A stretch of 64,000 bases of DNA from Lepraria neglecta (lineage: Eukaryota; Ascomycota; Lecanoromycetes; Lecanorales; Stereocaulaceae): the NCBI GenBank assembly GCA_033220425.1, contig CM065651.1, positions 186,001-250,000 on the forward strand, read 5' to 3'. Positions within the stretch are counted from its first letter, which is position 1. Each line of letters begins with the position of its first letter. Under the pieces are notes generated by a model. That model made no database searches, was not told where the DNA came from, and was given only the letters and a program-made list of their open reading frames with translations. This document shows, piece after piece, positions 47,491-59,000 of this stretch. The position numbers were made by a program, and so were the translations under genes.

Positions 47491-49406
47491 TCACAAAACC
47501 CGCAGCTCACCATCCTCTTTCTTCCACTCCCTCTCACCACTTCCTTCCCTTTCTACATCATCTCCAAAAGCCTTGCCTTCAATCGTCACAATCTCGCCTC
47601 CTTCGCCTTCATACACCTCATCAGGCAAGATCGCTCGTGGTATCATAGTCTCTGTCGGCTTCCAGATCGCCGAGAGTACGACGTATATCAACGACGTTAT
47701 AGTAAAACCAAGGATCCAGGCAAAGGTATACGGGCGAATGCCGACGCCGGGGTTGATGGCTGGATTGATGCTGTTGATGAAGCCTGGAAGATTGGGCGCT
47801 ACACCGACAAGGAAGGCGGCGATGGCTCGCCAGTTGATGCCGTACCTGTAGCGGTAGATTCTACACCGAGGGTCAGCAGCGGCTCCAACATATCAAAGGG
47901 GAGAAATGCCATACCCCTCAGGATGGTACAAAGCCACAACATCATACTTCATGTCATGAACCCACCAAAAGTCCCACACTAAGATGGCAGCAATAGGCCC
48001 CAAGAAGACGCTATAAGCCGACATGAAATTCAAGAATCCGGCCGCCGTCGCCAAGATCTTCCACGGCACCATCACCCAAGCAATGAGCGCACAAATGAGC
48101 TGACCACGACGAATATTGATGTACGAGGGTGCCAGTGCAGCCAGATCATTGGCTGCGGATAGACTGTTTGCTGAGATGTTGACGCCCAAGGCCGCAAGGG
48201 AGAACGCAAATCCAGCAAAGAATTTGCACGATCGATTCGGCCAGTTGCTGATTAGATTGGCTGGGTTCCAATCTAATACTCCATAATGCTGCTGGCCGGC
48301 AGACGTGGCAGCAATACCGATGAAGGCAATGAATGTGAACACGATTGGCAGCATCGGTACATACAACCACTGCCATTTAACACTAGCCTTGCTGTAACGC
48401 GAGAAATCTGGCATGTTTACCGATAGGGTAGCATAATTGCCAATAACGGAAGTCAGAGACGAGAGCCAAGCATACGAATAGGCGGAGCCTCCAATGCTAG
48501 CCTTGGAGGACGAAGCGAGCAGAGGACCACCTGTGCCGCCTGTGGAGCGGAACGACCAGATGAGTATAGCGAGGAAGCAGATGGGGACGAGTATCGATTT
48601 CGTGATGAAGAGATAGCGCAAGTTGTTGGGGTGCATGTAGAGGAAGGGGATTTGGGCGAGCCAGACTGCGAATGTCGTCAGCTTCCTACAAAATGTCGGA
48701 CCAGAAGGACTCACATAGAAAGAACGACACCATCTGCGCCGTGGTGATGCCTTCGTTCGCCGGTATACCATTATGCACTCTTGCGAAGCTGGACCAGATT
48801 GCGGTGATCATAACGAAGACGGTGTCTCCGCCATTGACCGTTTGGATCGCGAACCAGAACATCGCTAGAATGACTCGGGAGATGATAGCCACTATTACCA
48901 CCAGCATCAGCGTCCAAAACTCCTTACACTGTTTGACGCCAGCTATCGAGACACTGGACATACCATAACTCCCCCAGAATCCCCACCCAGCCCTTGCCAA
49001 TACGGGAAATGGTGCATGATACAGTACACCTACAGCACCGTTCAAGCTGATCACCACAGACACTATCAAGAATCCAGTCGCCACTATTCCAATTGCATCT
49101 TTATATGATAGTCCTATCGCCAGGATCGACGCGGCAAATTCCCATGTCGCTGCATTGAAGGCATCGCTGAACCAGTAGGCTATCAACGCCCAAACGGACC
49201 ATTTGCGCTCCTCACGGCGGATGGGATCGAGATCTAGGAAGTCCGTTAGATTCTGGCAAAGGGCCTTAAAGTGGGGTCTCAACCGTACCTTTGTTACTCC
49301 ACCTATTCGCACCCACAGCGCCAGAGAACGCAGAAGGCACCTGCTCTACACGAAGCGCAGGCCATTTGAGGCCGGGACGCTTGAGACCGCGAAATCGACT
49401 GGCCAT
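47491..49406 (-). CDS. NCS1-family nucleobase/nucleoside permease (uracil/uridine/allantoin type)
   Basis: Four exons from ATG 49,406: 49,406-49,289, 49,233-48,715, 48,665-47,915 and 47,860-47,491, a total of 586 codons. Introns of 55, 49 and 54 bp have good donors, and the first has a TCTAACG branch site. The protein matches NCS1 carriers: NKDLDPIRREERKWSVW before helix 1, WFSDAFNAATWEFAASILA in helix 1, GAVGVLYHAPFPVLARAGWG in helix 3, NYATLSVNMPDFSRYSK in helix 6, ANSLSAANDLAALAP in helix 8 and YSVFLGPIAAILVWDFW in helix 10. About twelve helices are expected at the plasma membrane, importing uracil, uridine, allantoin or related compounds by proton symport. The substrate cannot be fixed from sequence. 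A long acidic cytosolic tail ends EDGELRVL. Intact. Confidence 0.9.
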
Positions 49407-50766
49407 GATTGCAATGCCAAGTCAAACTCGTGGCTTGTAAGAACATGCATGGCGCCGGCGAGGAGAAGTCGTTCTTGTATACACCTCTTATCTGCAGATG
49501 TTGATCATGACCGAGTCGCGCCGGGGAGATATCTCGGGCACTGAGGATTTGCATATGCCGGGCGGGCTCAAAAGAACTTATGGCCTAGGCTAAGATTGCC
49601 CTTATCGGAGAGGCGCGATAAGATGAGATTCTGCCTTATGGGTCCTCTTAGTAAGAATTAGGTCCTAGATCTAGGACTGCAGTCCTGCATTGATTTCAAA
49701 GGCACCAACTGACGAGGTAATTAGGGAATCACCCTCCTCTAAGTCGCTCTCGGTCCATCCTCACCACTATTGCATCCAAATAAAGCTCTTGACACGCCAT
49801 CCTGAGCTCGTGATCCCATTCCGTATTTAGATTCAAAGCTCAAAGATCTACGCTGCTGCTGGCTTTAAGCTTCTGGTGGAGCTAATAATTGCATCGTTTG
49901 AAATTTGCAAAGAGCATCTAGTTGACGACCATGGAGGTCTATTACCCGTCGAAGCATTGAGTTTCGACATCCAGGTACTCCGTATTTGAAAGGTGCCTAC
50001 AAGTGCCCTAATTCAATTCGGAAGCCCGTTGCTCAATTTTATATAGCGCTGACTTACCTCCAGCCCTGTTTGTAAGCTGTATCAAGATATTTTCCACTAT
50101 TTTGCCCTCAAAACTGACGCACTTCCAACTCTACAATCAGTCAAAGAGATGCTCTTCCACTACTAATATCGTGGAGACTCACGCACTACCAACTTCGCTT
50201 TTTATTAATTGACACCTACATCGCTCCTCTGCTTTTAACATTGTGGCAATTCTCAAGATATTATAGTGCTGAAACCGCTAGTATATCAACATGTGATGGT
50301 ACACGGAGACAAAACCATTACCTCGAGCAGTCCCGTCCACGAGACTGAGAAAATAAAGCGCACACTACCGCTATTACTGACAGATTCTAGGTTTAGTATG
50401 CGTAAGCGTTGACATTCACGAATACAGCGAGTCATTTGATACCTGAGCAAGCAAATACCCTAGTATGATCCATATAGCCATAACAATCAGCTCAGCCATC
50501 CAATCAAGAGTATCTCTAACAATCTATTGCAAAACAAACCCTTAGCAGACCACTTCCGCAACCTCACGGCGACATCCTGACTAATAAAGCTACCTTCGGG
50601 TAAGGCGCACGGCTTGGTGTCTGTTTGCGGACTAGTGCGTTTCGCCGGGGTCGAAGTTGCTCCGACGGAGCGCTGATTCGGCTGTGGGCACCAATCACAG
50701 ATCATGTACAACGTCGATTCGGCTGTATGTTGAATCAGGCGTGCGTAATATGGTATAATGGATTTG
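49407..50766. other. Intergenic, no gene recognised
   Basis: Upstream region of the permease and of the small Cys-rich gene. A minus frame at 50,487-50,864 lacks motifs and overlaps the TATA region, so it is not called. Confidence 0.4.
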
Positions 50767-50773
50767 TATATAG
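50767..50773 (+). promoter_or_regulatory. TATA box of small Cys-rich PPxY gene 1
   Basis: TATATAG lies 201 bases upstream of the start codon at 50,968; its paralog at 61,510 has TATAAA 155 bases upstream. The shared layout supports a real core promoter with a leader of about 130-170 bases. Confidence 0.4.
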
Positions 50774-50967
50774 GCAGTGAAGTTCTGCCTTTCGTCATTT
50801 GCTTGTTTTCTCTCTCTTTAATCAACTTGTACATAAAACGTTGCGATCCTCTCTCAAATACCAAAGCATTTCTCCTAAATCGAATCCGAAACTCGGCGAC
50901 TTTGTACCGTTCACTGAACGTAAAACTCGCCGAACCCTAGAGTGCCAAGCACTGTCAAGCAGTAGCG

Positions 50968-51627
50968 ATGTGCTGCCAAAACCGCACCCCCCGTTGCACA
51001 ACCTGCCACCGCCGCTCTGGTTCCCATCGTCGAAACTGCCCCTCAAACCCTCGTCAGATATCCTCGCCCTCAACACCCCGCCAGATATCTTCCCCCTCAA
51101 ATCTCCGTCCATTATCCTCCTTCTCCAATATCCCTCAGCCACAGCCAACTAATCCAGAGTTCCCACCATCCTATCACGCAGCGATTGATCCCCAGCCTGA
51201 GACATCGACGCTGTTTCCTGGAGCTGTGCCAGCGTGGAGGCGTTGTGGTGGGGGGTATGGTCATGGATATGGGCGGGGGGTTGGGCAGGGAGGAGGGGTG
51301 AGGGGGAATCATTGCAGGGGGCCGGTGAATTTGCTTGTTGGGTATTTGATGAAGTAAGACCAGGCAATCTTGGAAAATGCGAAAAATGCTTATGTGCTAT
51401 TTAGGAAACATCAAGAGAAAAAGGAGAGGGAGAGTGGGATTGTTAGTGAGGAGATTGCTGCCGAGGAGATAAAGCAGGAGCAGAGTATTGTTGAGAGTGA
51501 GAGGGAAGACCTGAAGGAGGACGAAAAGGATGTCAAGAAGGAGGACGAGGACACGGAGGTCAAGAAGGAAGAGGATGAGAAAGATGTGAAGGTTTTGACG
51601 AGTTCTGTGAGGAGTATGTCTTTGTAA
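50968..51627 (+). CDS. Small Cys-rich PPxY protein, paralog 1
   Basis: Exons 50,968-51,353 and 51,405-51,627 give 202 residues. The 51-bp intron (GTAAGA...TTTAG, phase 2) explains an otherwise in-frame TAA. The N-terminus MCCQNRTPRCTTC...HRRNC has six Cys in the first ~25 residues, including a Cys pair at positions 2-3 suited to S-acylation. Then come a Pro/Ser-rich stretch with a doubled PRQISSPS, a PPSY motif (PPxY, ligand of WW domains such as those of Rsp5/Nedd4 ligases), a Gly-rich part, and a very acidic/Lys-rich tail (EDEKDVKKEDEDTEVKKEED). A paralog with the same gene structure lies at 61,510. An adaptor for a ubiquitin ligase on membranes is a guess from the motifs; no function is known to me. 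Confidence 0.75.
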
Positions 51628-51718
51628 AGAGCTACTTTGTTATTTAGTATTTGAGTTCCACCTCGTGCGACGGAAACGTGGATTTCTTTTTAGCCTTGCA
51701 TGCGAACTGTGTAACGAG

Positions 51719-54540
51719 TCATGTGTATGAATATTGGGGTGGTTGGCGTGCAGATCTGTAGCTTCGAGTTTTCCCCGTGGCAATCAAGGTTCGCTCCATT
51801 GTAAAAAAAACCTCTTGGTGTACCACATTCCTCTCATCATCGCTACAATATGCCTCTCTCCACAACCCCAAAAGCTTCCTCGCTGGATGATTCGCTTCTT
51901 CGCACTTCAAGTTCTGCAGCTGAGCAACCCATTCTGCTGGTGAGACTACATGGAAGCCGCGCGAGAGATGGTGCAGCCAACAGAGGAGGTCTGACCATTT
52001 TGTTCATACAGAAGGGTTGAGTATGTGATAGACCGGTATAGCCTGGTCATTCTCTCCCTGTCGTGTTTGGGATAAAGAAACTTCAAGGACAGCTTCGGCC
52101 GCAACGTCAACGGGTAGCCGGCCCAGTTTCTCCTTTTTGAGATCTGGTAAGCTATTCGTTACTTTCATGCTGCTAAGCATCAAGGCCCACGCCTCTGTGA
52201 TATTCCAAATCCCACTTTGCGTATCCCCGCACAACGGGCCAATTCTTAACACGGAGGCATTGTCGCGCATTCGGGTGTTCACATGGGCTTATTAACATAT
52301 CGCTTCTGCTACCCATTTGGAGCGGGAATAGCCCAGCGGTCATGCTGTCAGTAGGTCGTGTGATACTACTTCATGGATAGGAAAAGTTGCCTTTGGGCCT
52401 AGTACACTAGCTGTTGAGGAATAGAAGATGAATCGAGGCGGCCGCATATTGGGAGACGCTAGCGCGAAGTTAAGAAGGTTCTGTAGACCGGCGATATGAT
52501 CTTTGACGAAGCTCGAGAGCTTCATGCTGAAGTTTACGGCCCGGTGGCATGGATAATCACAGTTGTTTGCCCAGCAAGATTGTGCTATATGTCTTCCGAG
52601 AGGCCGAATCTGGGAGAGGAGAATTTGCATGGGTGGCATTGTATCTTCGAGGATGTGGAGTCGAGGGCGGATTTGTTGCGCGCGAGGAGGGACTTCGAGA
52701 TTCGTTCGTTAGCTGCAGTTTGAGAGGCAGCGCGGACGAGGCAGTGGATTTGGGAGACGTGAGGGGAAGAGCGGAGGAGGGAGAGGATATGCGCGCCCAG
52801 TGCACCGGTTACGCCAGTGAGGACGACGGTGTGTCCGTGGGATGTAAGAGGGATACTGGAGGTGAGGTTTCAGGGCCTTGAGTGGGGTTGTAGGTATTGT
52901 TGACGGCACTGTATTCCTTGACAATGTCGTGGATTAACCGCATATTGTCTTCTTTGTCCATTCTTTGGCCTTTGTGAACGCTCGTTAGGTACCTGGACAG
53001 CTATCTGATAGTCCCGCAATCGTAGACCACGTTGAGGGGCAAATTTGCCGCGTGAGACGGTAATAGCTGGCTTTGCAACCGTGCTCTAATTTGCATGCAT
53101 GCCACCGAGTCCACACCACAAGAGAAAAGGTCTGCGTCTTCAGGGATGGCTTCTGTGATATTCGTCACATCTTTGATAATCTTCAGAATAGTGACTGGCA
53201 GATCTTCATCAGGTACGATTGTAGACGTTTGGTCATCAGAACAGCCATTGGTAGGTAACTGCGAGCCAACCCCATAGGCACGCATGATAGTCTCAGCATA
53301 CCTCTTCTCAGCTTGACCGTGCATTGTAGTGCCCTTACTGCTCTTCTCGAGACCTGGAGAATCCTTTGGCATGACTACAAGCGTTGAGCTTGGCACTCTT
53401 GTATGTCCTTGGCTTTCGGCATTCAACTTCTCTATTGATGGCCACACAGCACTTTTGAATTCTTCGTTTGTGCTGCCGGCAGATTGAGGAGATCTGAATA
53501 GCATTGCACCAGGGTATTGCTGGCCATTACCGAATATTAGTACGTCTTCGACCAATGGAGACGTAGCGATTGTAGCTTCGAGAGGAGCGGGATCAAATTT
53601 CTTCCCGGTGATCAAAGTGAGCTGTGAGTCGGCTCGCGAGTGGTACTTCCACGCATTGGGTATTGTTGGATGTAGCGCGAACAAGTTTGCCTTGTTATAG
53701 GAGCCCTCATCCCTATTCGTCTTCGCCATGTGCGGCCATGTGGAGAGGATGACTAACTCAGCCAGACCTTCTTCTTGCGGTTCAAACTTCAACTGGAGTG
53801 ATGTGTCGCTTCTTATATACTGCCATTCTTTGTCTTTTGCATAATTTCGGTGCTAAGACATGAGAAAGCTGCACTAGATTCACACCTTGCTCGACCAGAT
53901 CGTCTCCCACGTTCGTCGGCAGTGCGGCACCGCCGACGCCGACTATGTCCATCTCCTTCAAGACCTTCAGACCCTCCTCTTCTGCAGCCATCATCTGTAG
54001 AACATAGGGTACAGAAGAGAAGTACGTGACTCGTGGTGTCTTATATATCTCGGTGGCTCTGCGCGTACAATCTAGTGCTTTAAGGACATTCGAAGCGGTG
54101 ATTGGTGCTCCAGGAAACAACCAGATCATAGTTCCACTGGTCCATGCTCGGAAGCAATCTGCTACACCGCCGTGATAGAGTGATGTAGTGGTAAATGTTG
54201 CTTTCTCGTGACAATTGCTGAAAGTCGGAAGGACGCCAACTGCGGCACGATGAGTCTGAGGGATGGAATTCGAGAGGCCAGTTGAAGTGCCCGAGGTATA
54301 GTTTAGGTAGGCTATGTCTATTTCTGAAGGTCGCCAATGTTCAAATTGCACATTACGGTAAGATCTCCAGTAGGCTGCTTCGGCGCCGTCAAGGTCCCTT
54401 TCATCCTCGATGTCAACTAGATTCGATATATGGAGCTGCCACTCTTCTGTTGGAGACTTCACAAGTTCGCATACTGCTTCCGCTAGGTCTTGATAAGCAC
54501 GGTCAATGAACAAGCTCGTCACATCGCAAGTCATGCGCAA
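51719..54540 (-). pseudogene. NRPS-like adenylation-carrier-reductase enzyme, decayed
   Basis: Pieces run in the order of an A-T-R enzyme. The second half of an adenylation domain begins at 54,540 (YLNYTSGTSTGLSNSIPQTH, GVGGAALP), followed by the carrier protein near 53,110 (DADLFSCGVDSVACMQ). The thioester-reductase domain has TVVLTGVTGALGAHILSLL near 52,830 and an end at 51,720-52,280 (HPARKLLGLWREAY). Such enzymes load an acid, usually aromatic or aminoadipate-like, and release it as an aldehyde or alcohol. The N-terminal part of the adenylation domain was not found. The reading is broken several times, so it is a relic. The PDR transporter 1.5 kb away may have been its partner. Confidence 0.8.
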
Positions 54541-56049
54541 AATGCACTATGGCAGAGGGCTGACACTATGGACTAAAAATAAAACAATTTAGTTCGGCTC
54601 TCATCGGTGCAAGACCCTAGAAAGACGTACGCGATAAGAAGTACGGAGCGGCCAATCTTCATGAAAGCCAGATAATACAAGTTGAATTGGAGCGAACTTG
54701 GACAAAGCAGGGCCATCGTCCTACTACCGTCGATTGTCGCTTCTCGTAATCATTCCAGAAATAAGCTTCGTACCGTCGTCAAGGAATACTGCCGCAGCTC
54801 TTCGAAAGCTGAATTCAACATTAGCCTCTGTTCTTCCACCGTGCTAGATTTGCCGCCACAGCTTTCTGCACGAGCAGGGAGAGACACTCACTATATTTTG
54901 CATGGTCCCATTCATCGTCAGCATCCTTCCGAGTAACAGGAGATCCAACAGCTAGACGATGAGGAAACTCTCAAGCTTGATGATCGATGAAGTCGTTGAC
55001 AATCTTAAAGGTATGAGGTGTTTCTTCGTTGATGGCTACCGCTTGAACTAAAGTGCAGACGAAATAATTGAGGTCTGAGTCGCTCTCTGGCTGGTCCATC
55101 TTACCTGAGATTGTGAGCAATCTCTTTATGTCGTGTCTATCTCAGTGGAGAGCGAGTAGCATCGAATGGTCTAGTGTCGATGCATTTGGATTGACATTGT
55201 GGTAGTCCTCGTTTACATCATGAGTCGTCACGTCTGCCAAGCAATTTCGAATCTCCTTATTGCACCATTTGAGTGAGGGACTCTCGTATTGATGGCCTTC
55301 ATCTGCGGCATATAATAGGCTAGCTAGCCTGTGAGTCTTCCGGGTGTCAGCAGTCAAAGACGAGGCCTATGCATTCATAATTACTCGCACGGCCCGAAAG
55401 TAGAGCAAGATCTTATCTCGAGGGCGTCGATTGTTCCTTACCCTTCACTGCCGTAAGCTCGCTGAATTCATGGGTGTCCTCGCTCTAATGTTCGGGCCCG
55501 GCTCGTGCCAAGCCCGGATCTCGGACACTATTATGCCCGAGGGCCCTGCCTCGGACAAAAAAGCTCGGAATTCAGCGGAGATCCCCACCAAACTTTGTAT
55601 GCGCATAGCTTGACATTGTCGGGCTTTTTTGTCCACCGCGAGCCTGCGTAAAGGTCCCTGCATATCTGACACCATGTGGCAGATTTCGCGCAAAGCCATA
55701 GGTATGGCACTCTGGAAGAGCGCGGATCTGCTTATGGAGCTTTATGCAACAAAGTCTCGTTGGCTCAGACACTCTACCAGGCTCAGGGATGGCGTGGGAT
55801 AGTGGGTCCTGTAGTCAGCAACACACATCTACGAAGTCTGTTTACGCACATCAGGGACTTCAAGGGATGCGGTCCGCTCATATTGTACGATTACGACGAT
55901 CAGTCTTTCTCTTTCTGACATATCACCCGGGTCAGACAGTCCCTTCCATTCCGATATGACCATTCATCTGAGAAATGGACGAGTATGTCTGTAAATTGCT
56001 GATTAGATAGGCTGCGTTCCTTCCCCTTTCTCACGACTCCTTGCACACC
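54541..56049. other. Intergenic with a GC-rich inverted repeat
   Basis: 1.5 kb without a gene. The part around 55,440-55,640 is GC-richer than its surroundings and contains an inverted repeat. The last 40 bases before the ABC gene are CT-rich, as in many fungal promoters. Confidence 0.4.
55551..55635. repeat. Inverted repeat around GGACAAAAAAGC
   Basis: GGACAAAAAAGCTCG at 55,553-55,567 is mirrored by CGGGCTTTTTTGTCC at 55,620-55,634 with one mismatch, separated by about 50 bases. Several GCCCGAG/CTCGG words lie nearby. It could be the end of a small unrecognised element. Confidence 0.45.
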
Positions 56050-59000
56050 ATGGCTTCCTCAGATGAGCTTAAACGGCCACACATTTCAGCACCTGGAGCG
56101 TGGCCTTCAGTCTCTGCCAACAGTTTCAGAGAGCAATACTTTGCCCCAGCAGATCATGAAGACATACCTCAGACATCTCCGGAAATCCACGAGGCAACAT
56201 CAACGATGGCTGCCTCTACTGCAAGCAATGATCTCATCCCCTTTTCAAACTCAAACGAGCTCCAATCCCCCACCAATGGATCAGATCCTACATCAAGCGA
56301 TGAGAAGACGGCAGTCCCTTCGCCTGCAGACTCGCAGCACGACGTCGTTCCGGCACAGGCCCCGGATCTCACCAGGATATACACGGAAAGGGAAATAGAG
56401 AAGGAAGAGAAGACGGATGCAGTTGGCAGCTTTGCTCCTATCAAAACAACCACGTCGAACAGGACGGCCAAGCGCCCAGGCATACATTCTAAGATGACGG
56501 AGAACGAGCTCTTTCAATCATTGAGTCGAAAGAAGACAAATACAAGTGGTCGGCAAGGATCATTCATGACTCAGGACGAGGCTAGCGATGTGGAAGAAGA
56601 GCAGGCTGAGATTGAGAAGCTGATGTCACGCATGTTTGGCAAGGCTAGACAGCAGAACTCGGAAGAAGAGAAGACAAGACATGTGGGCTTGGTGTTCAGG
56701 AACCTGACTGTCAAAGGCATGGGATTAGGAGCTGCCTTACAGCCTACCTTGAGCGATCCTTTCCTCGCTCTACCCAGACTATTGAAAGCTCTTGTTAGTG
56801 GAGGACCAAAGAAAGTCGCTGGCAAGCCGCCTATAAGGACAATTCTGAACGACTTCACAGGATGCGTACGTCCGGGTGAAATGCTGTTGGTGCTGGGTCG
56901 CCCCGGATCCGGCTGTTCTACCTTTCTAAAAGTGTTGGCAAATCAACGATATGGATACGAGAGCATTGAGGGCGATGTGACATACGGTGGAACAGACTCA
57001 AAGACAATGGGCAAGCACTACCGTGGCGAAGTACTATACAATCCTGAAGACGACTTGCATTATGCAACCTTGAGCGTCAAAAACACCCTCAAATTTGCGC
57101 TCACGACTCGAACACCGGGCAAGGCGTCCCGCAATGAAGGCGAAAGCCGTAGCGACTACGTCAAAGAATTCTTACGTGTGGTTGCCAAGCTATTCTGGAT
57201 CGAGCATACCATGAACACCAAGGTTGGAGACGAATACGTGCGAGGTGTATCAGGAGGAGAAAAGAAGCGTGTCAGCATTGCCGAAGCCATGATCACGAAA
57301 GCTAGCACACAATGCTGGGACAATTCTACCAGAGGCTTAGACGCCAGTACTGCATTGGAATACGTCCAATCCTTGCGGTCTCTCACCAATATGGCTCACA
57401 TATCTACTTCTGTTGCGCTCTACCAAGCTGGTGAGAGCTTGTATGATCTTTTTGACAAGGTTATCCTGATTGACGAGGGCAAATGCTTGTACTATGGATC
57501 ATCAGAAGAGGCTGCAGCTTATTTCGAGGGCCTTGGATTCCGACGACCTGCGCGTTGGACGACGGCTGACTTCTTAACCTCCGTCAGTGATCCCCATGAG
57601 CGCCAGGTGCGAGAAGGTTGGGAGGATCGTATTCCACGCTCGGCCGAGCAATTCGAAGCTGCATTCAAGAAGAGTAACATGTTCCAAACTAATATCCACG
57701 ATGTTGAAGCCTTCGAACAAGAGGCCGAATCACAAAGACAAGAACGGTTAGCAGCCAAAACCAAGACCCCCAAAGACAAGAATTACACGCTTCCTTTCCA
57801 CAAACAGGTCTGGGCCTGCACACATCGTCAATTCTTGGTCATCCTTGGTGACAAGCAATCCCTAGGAGGTAAATGGGGAGGTATATTCTTCCAGTCTTTG
57901 ATTATCGGCTCCCTATTCTTCAACATGCCCAAAACATCTTCTGGTGTGTTCGAGCGTGGTGGTGTGCTGTTCTTCATGCTCCTCTTCAATGCCTTGCTCG
58001 CGCTCGCCGAGTTGACTGCAGCTTTCTCGAGCAGGCCCATCTTACTCAAGCACAAAACCTTGTGGGTCTTTCCCTTTCTTTGGGTTTATCATTCGCTTAC
58101 AATGTGATCAGCTCGTTCTATCGTCCCTCGGCTTATGCTATCGCTCAAACGGTCGTCGACATGCCTCTCGTCCTGATCCAGGTCACGATATTTGATCTGG
58201 TTGTATACTTCATGTCAAACCTAAGCAGAACACCCTCGCAATTCTTCATCTCCCTGCTCTTTCTCTGGATCATCACCATGTCAATGTACTCATTCTTCCG
58301 ATCCCTGGGGGCACTGTGCAAGTCTCTAGACGTGGCGACGCGAATTACGGGTGTTGCCATTCAAGCATTGATAGTCTACACAGGCTACTTGATCCCGCCT
58401 CAGAAGATGCACCCCTGGTTTAAATGGCTTATCTGGATTAATCCTGTTCAGTATGGCTTCGAAGCCTTGATGTCCAATGAGTTCTACAATCTGAACATTG
58501 AATGTGTACCTCCATACCTTGTACCCACAGGGCCAGATGCGTCTTCACAGTTTCAGTCCTGCCTCATCCGGGGAAGCCAACCTGGACAGACTACGGTCAG
58601 TGGAGCAGACTATATCATGACGGCATTCACTTACACTAGAGCGCATCTCTGGAGAAACTTTGGTATCATCACGGCTTTCTGGCTATTCTTCGTCGTCCTT
58701 ACCATGATCGGCATGGAGCTGCAGAAGCCAAACGCTGGTGGTGGAGCATTAACGATCTTCAAGCGAGGCCAAGCACCCAAATCTGTCGAGCGAGCCATGA
58801 ACAATGGCACTGTACCAGAAGATGAGGAGAAGAATATTGCCAATACTGGGGTTGAAAAGATTGTTGAGGAGGACACTAGGAGCTCCGACTCTGGCCAAGC
58901 TGTTAAAGGTGTCGCCAGAAACGAGTCTGTCTTTACGTACACCAACGTCAACTACACCATACCCTACGAGAAGGGGGAGAGGCAGCTTCTCAACGACGTT

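Noticed and set aside
50487-50864. 125-codon minus frame
   Set aside because: Overlaps the TATA box and leader of PPxY gene 1 and has no protein-like motif.
51354-51404. In-frame TAA in PPxY gene 1 as a lesion
   Set aside because: A 51-bp intron with GTAAGA donor and TTTAG acceptor removes it, and the paralog has an intron at the same place and phase.
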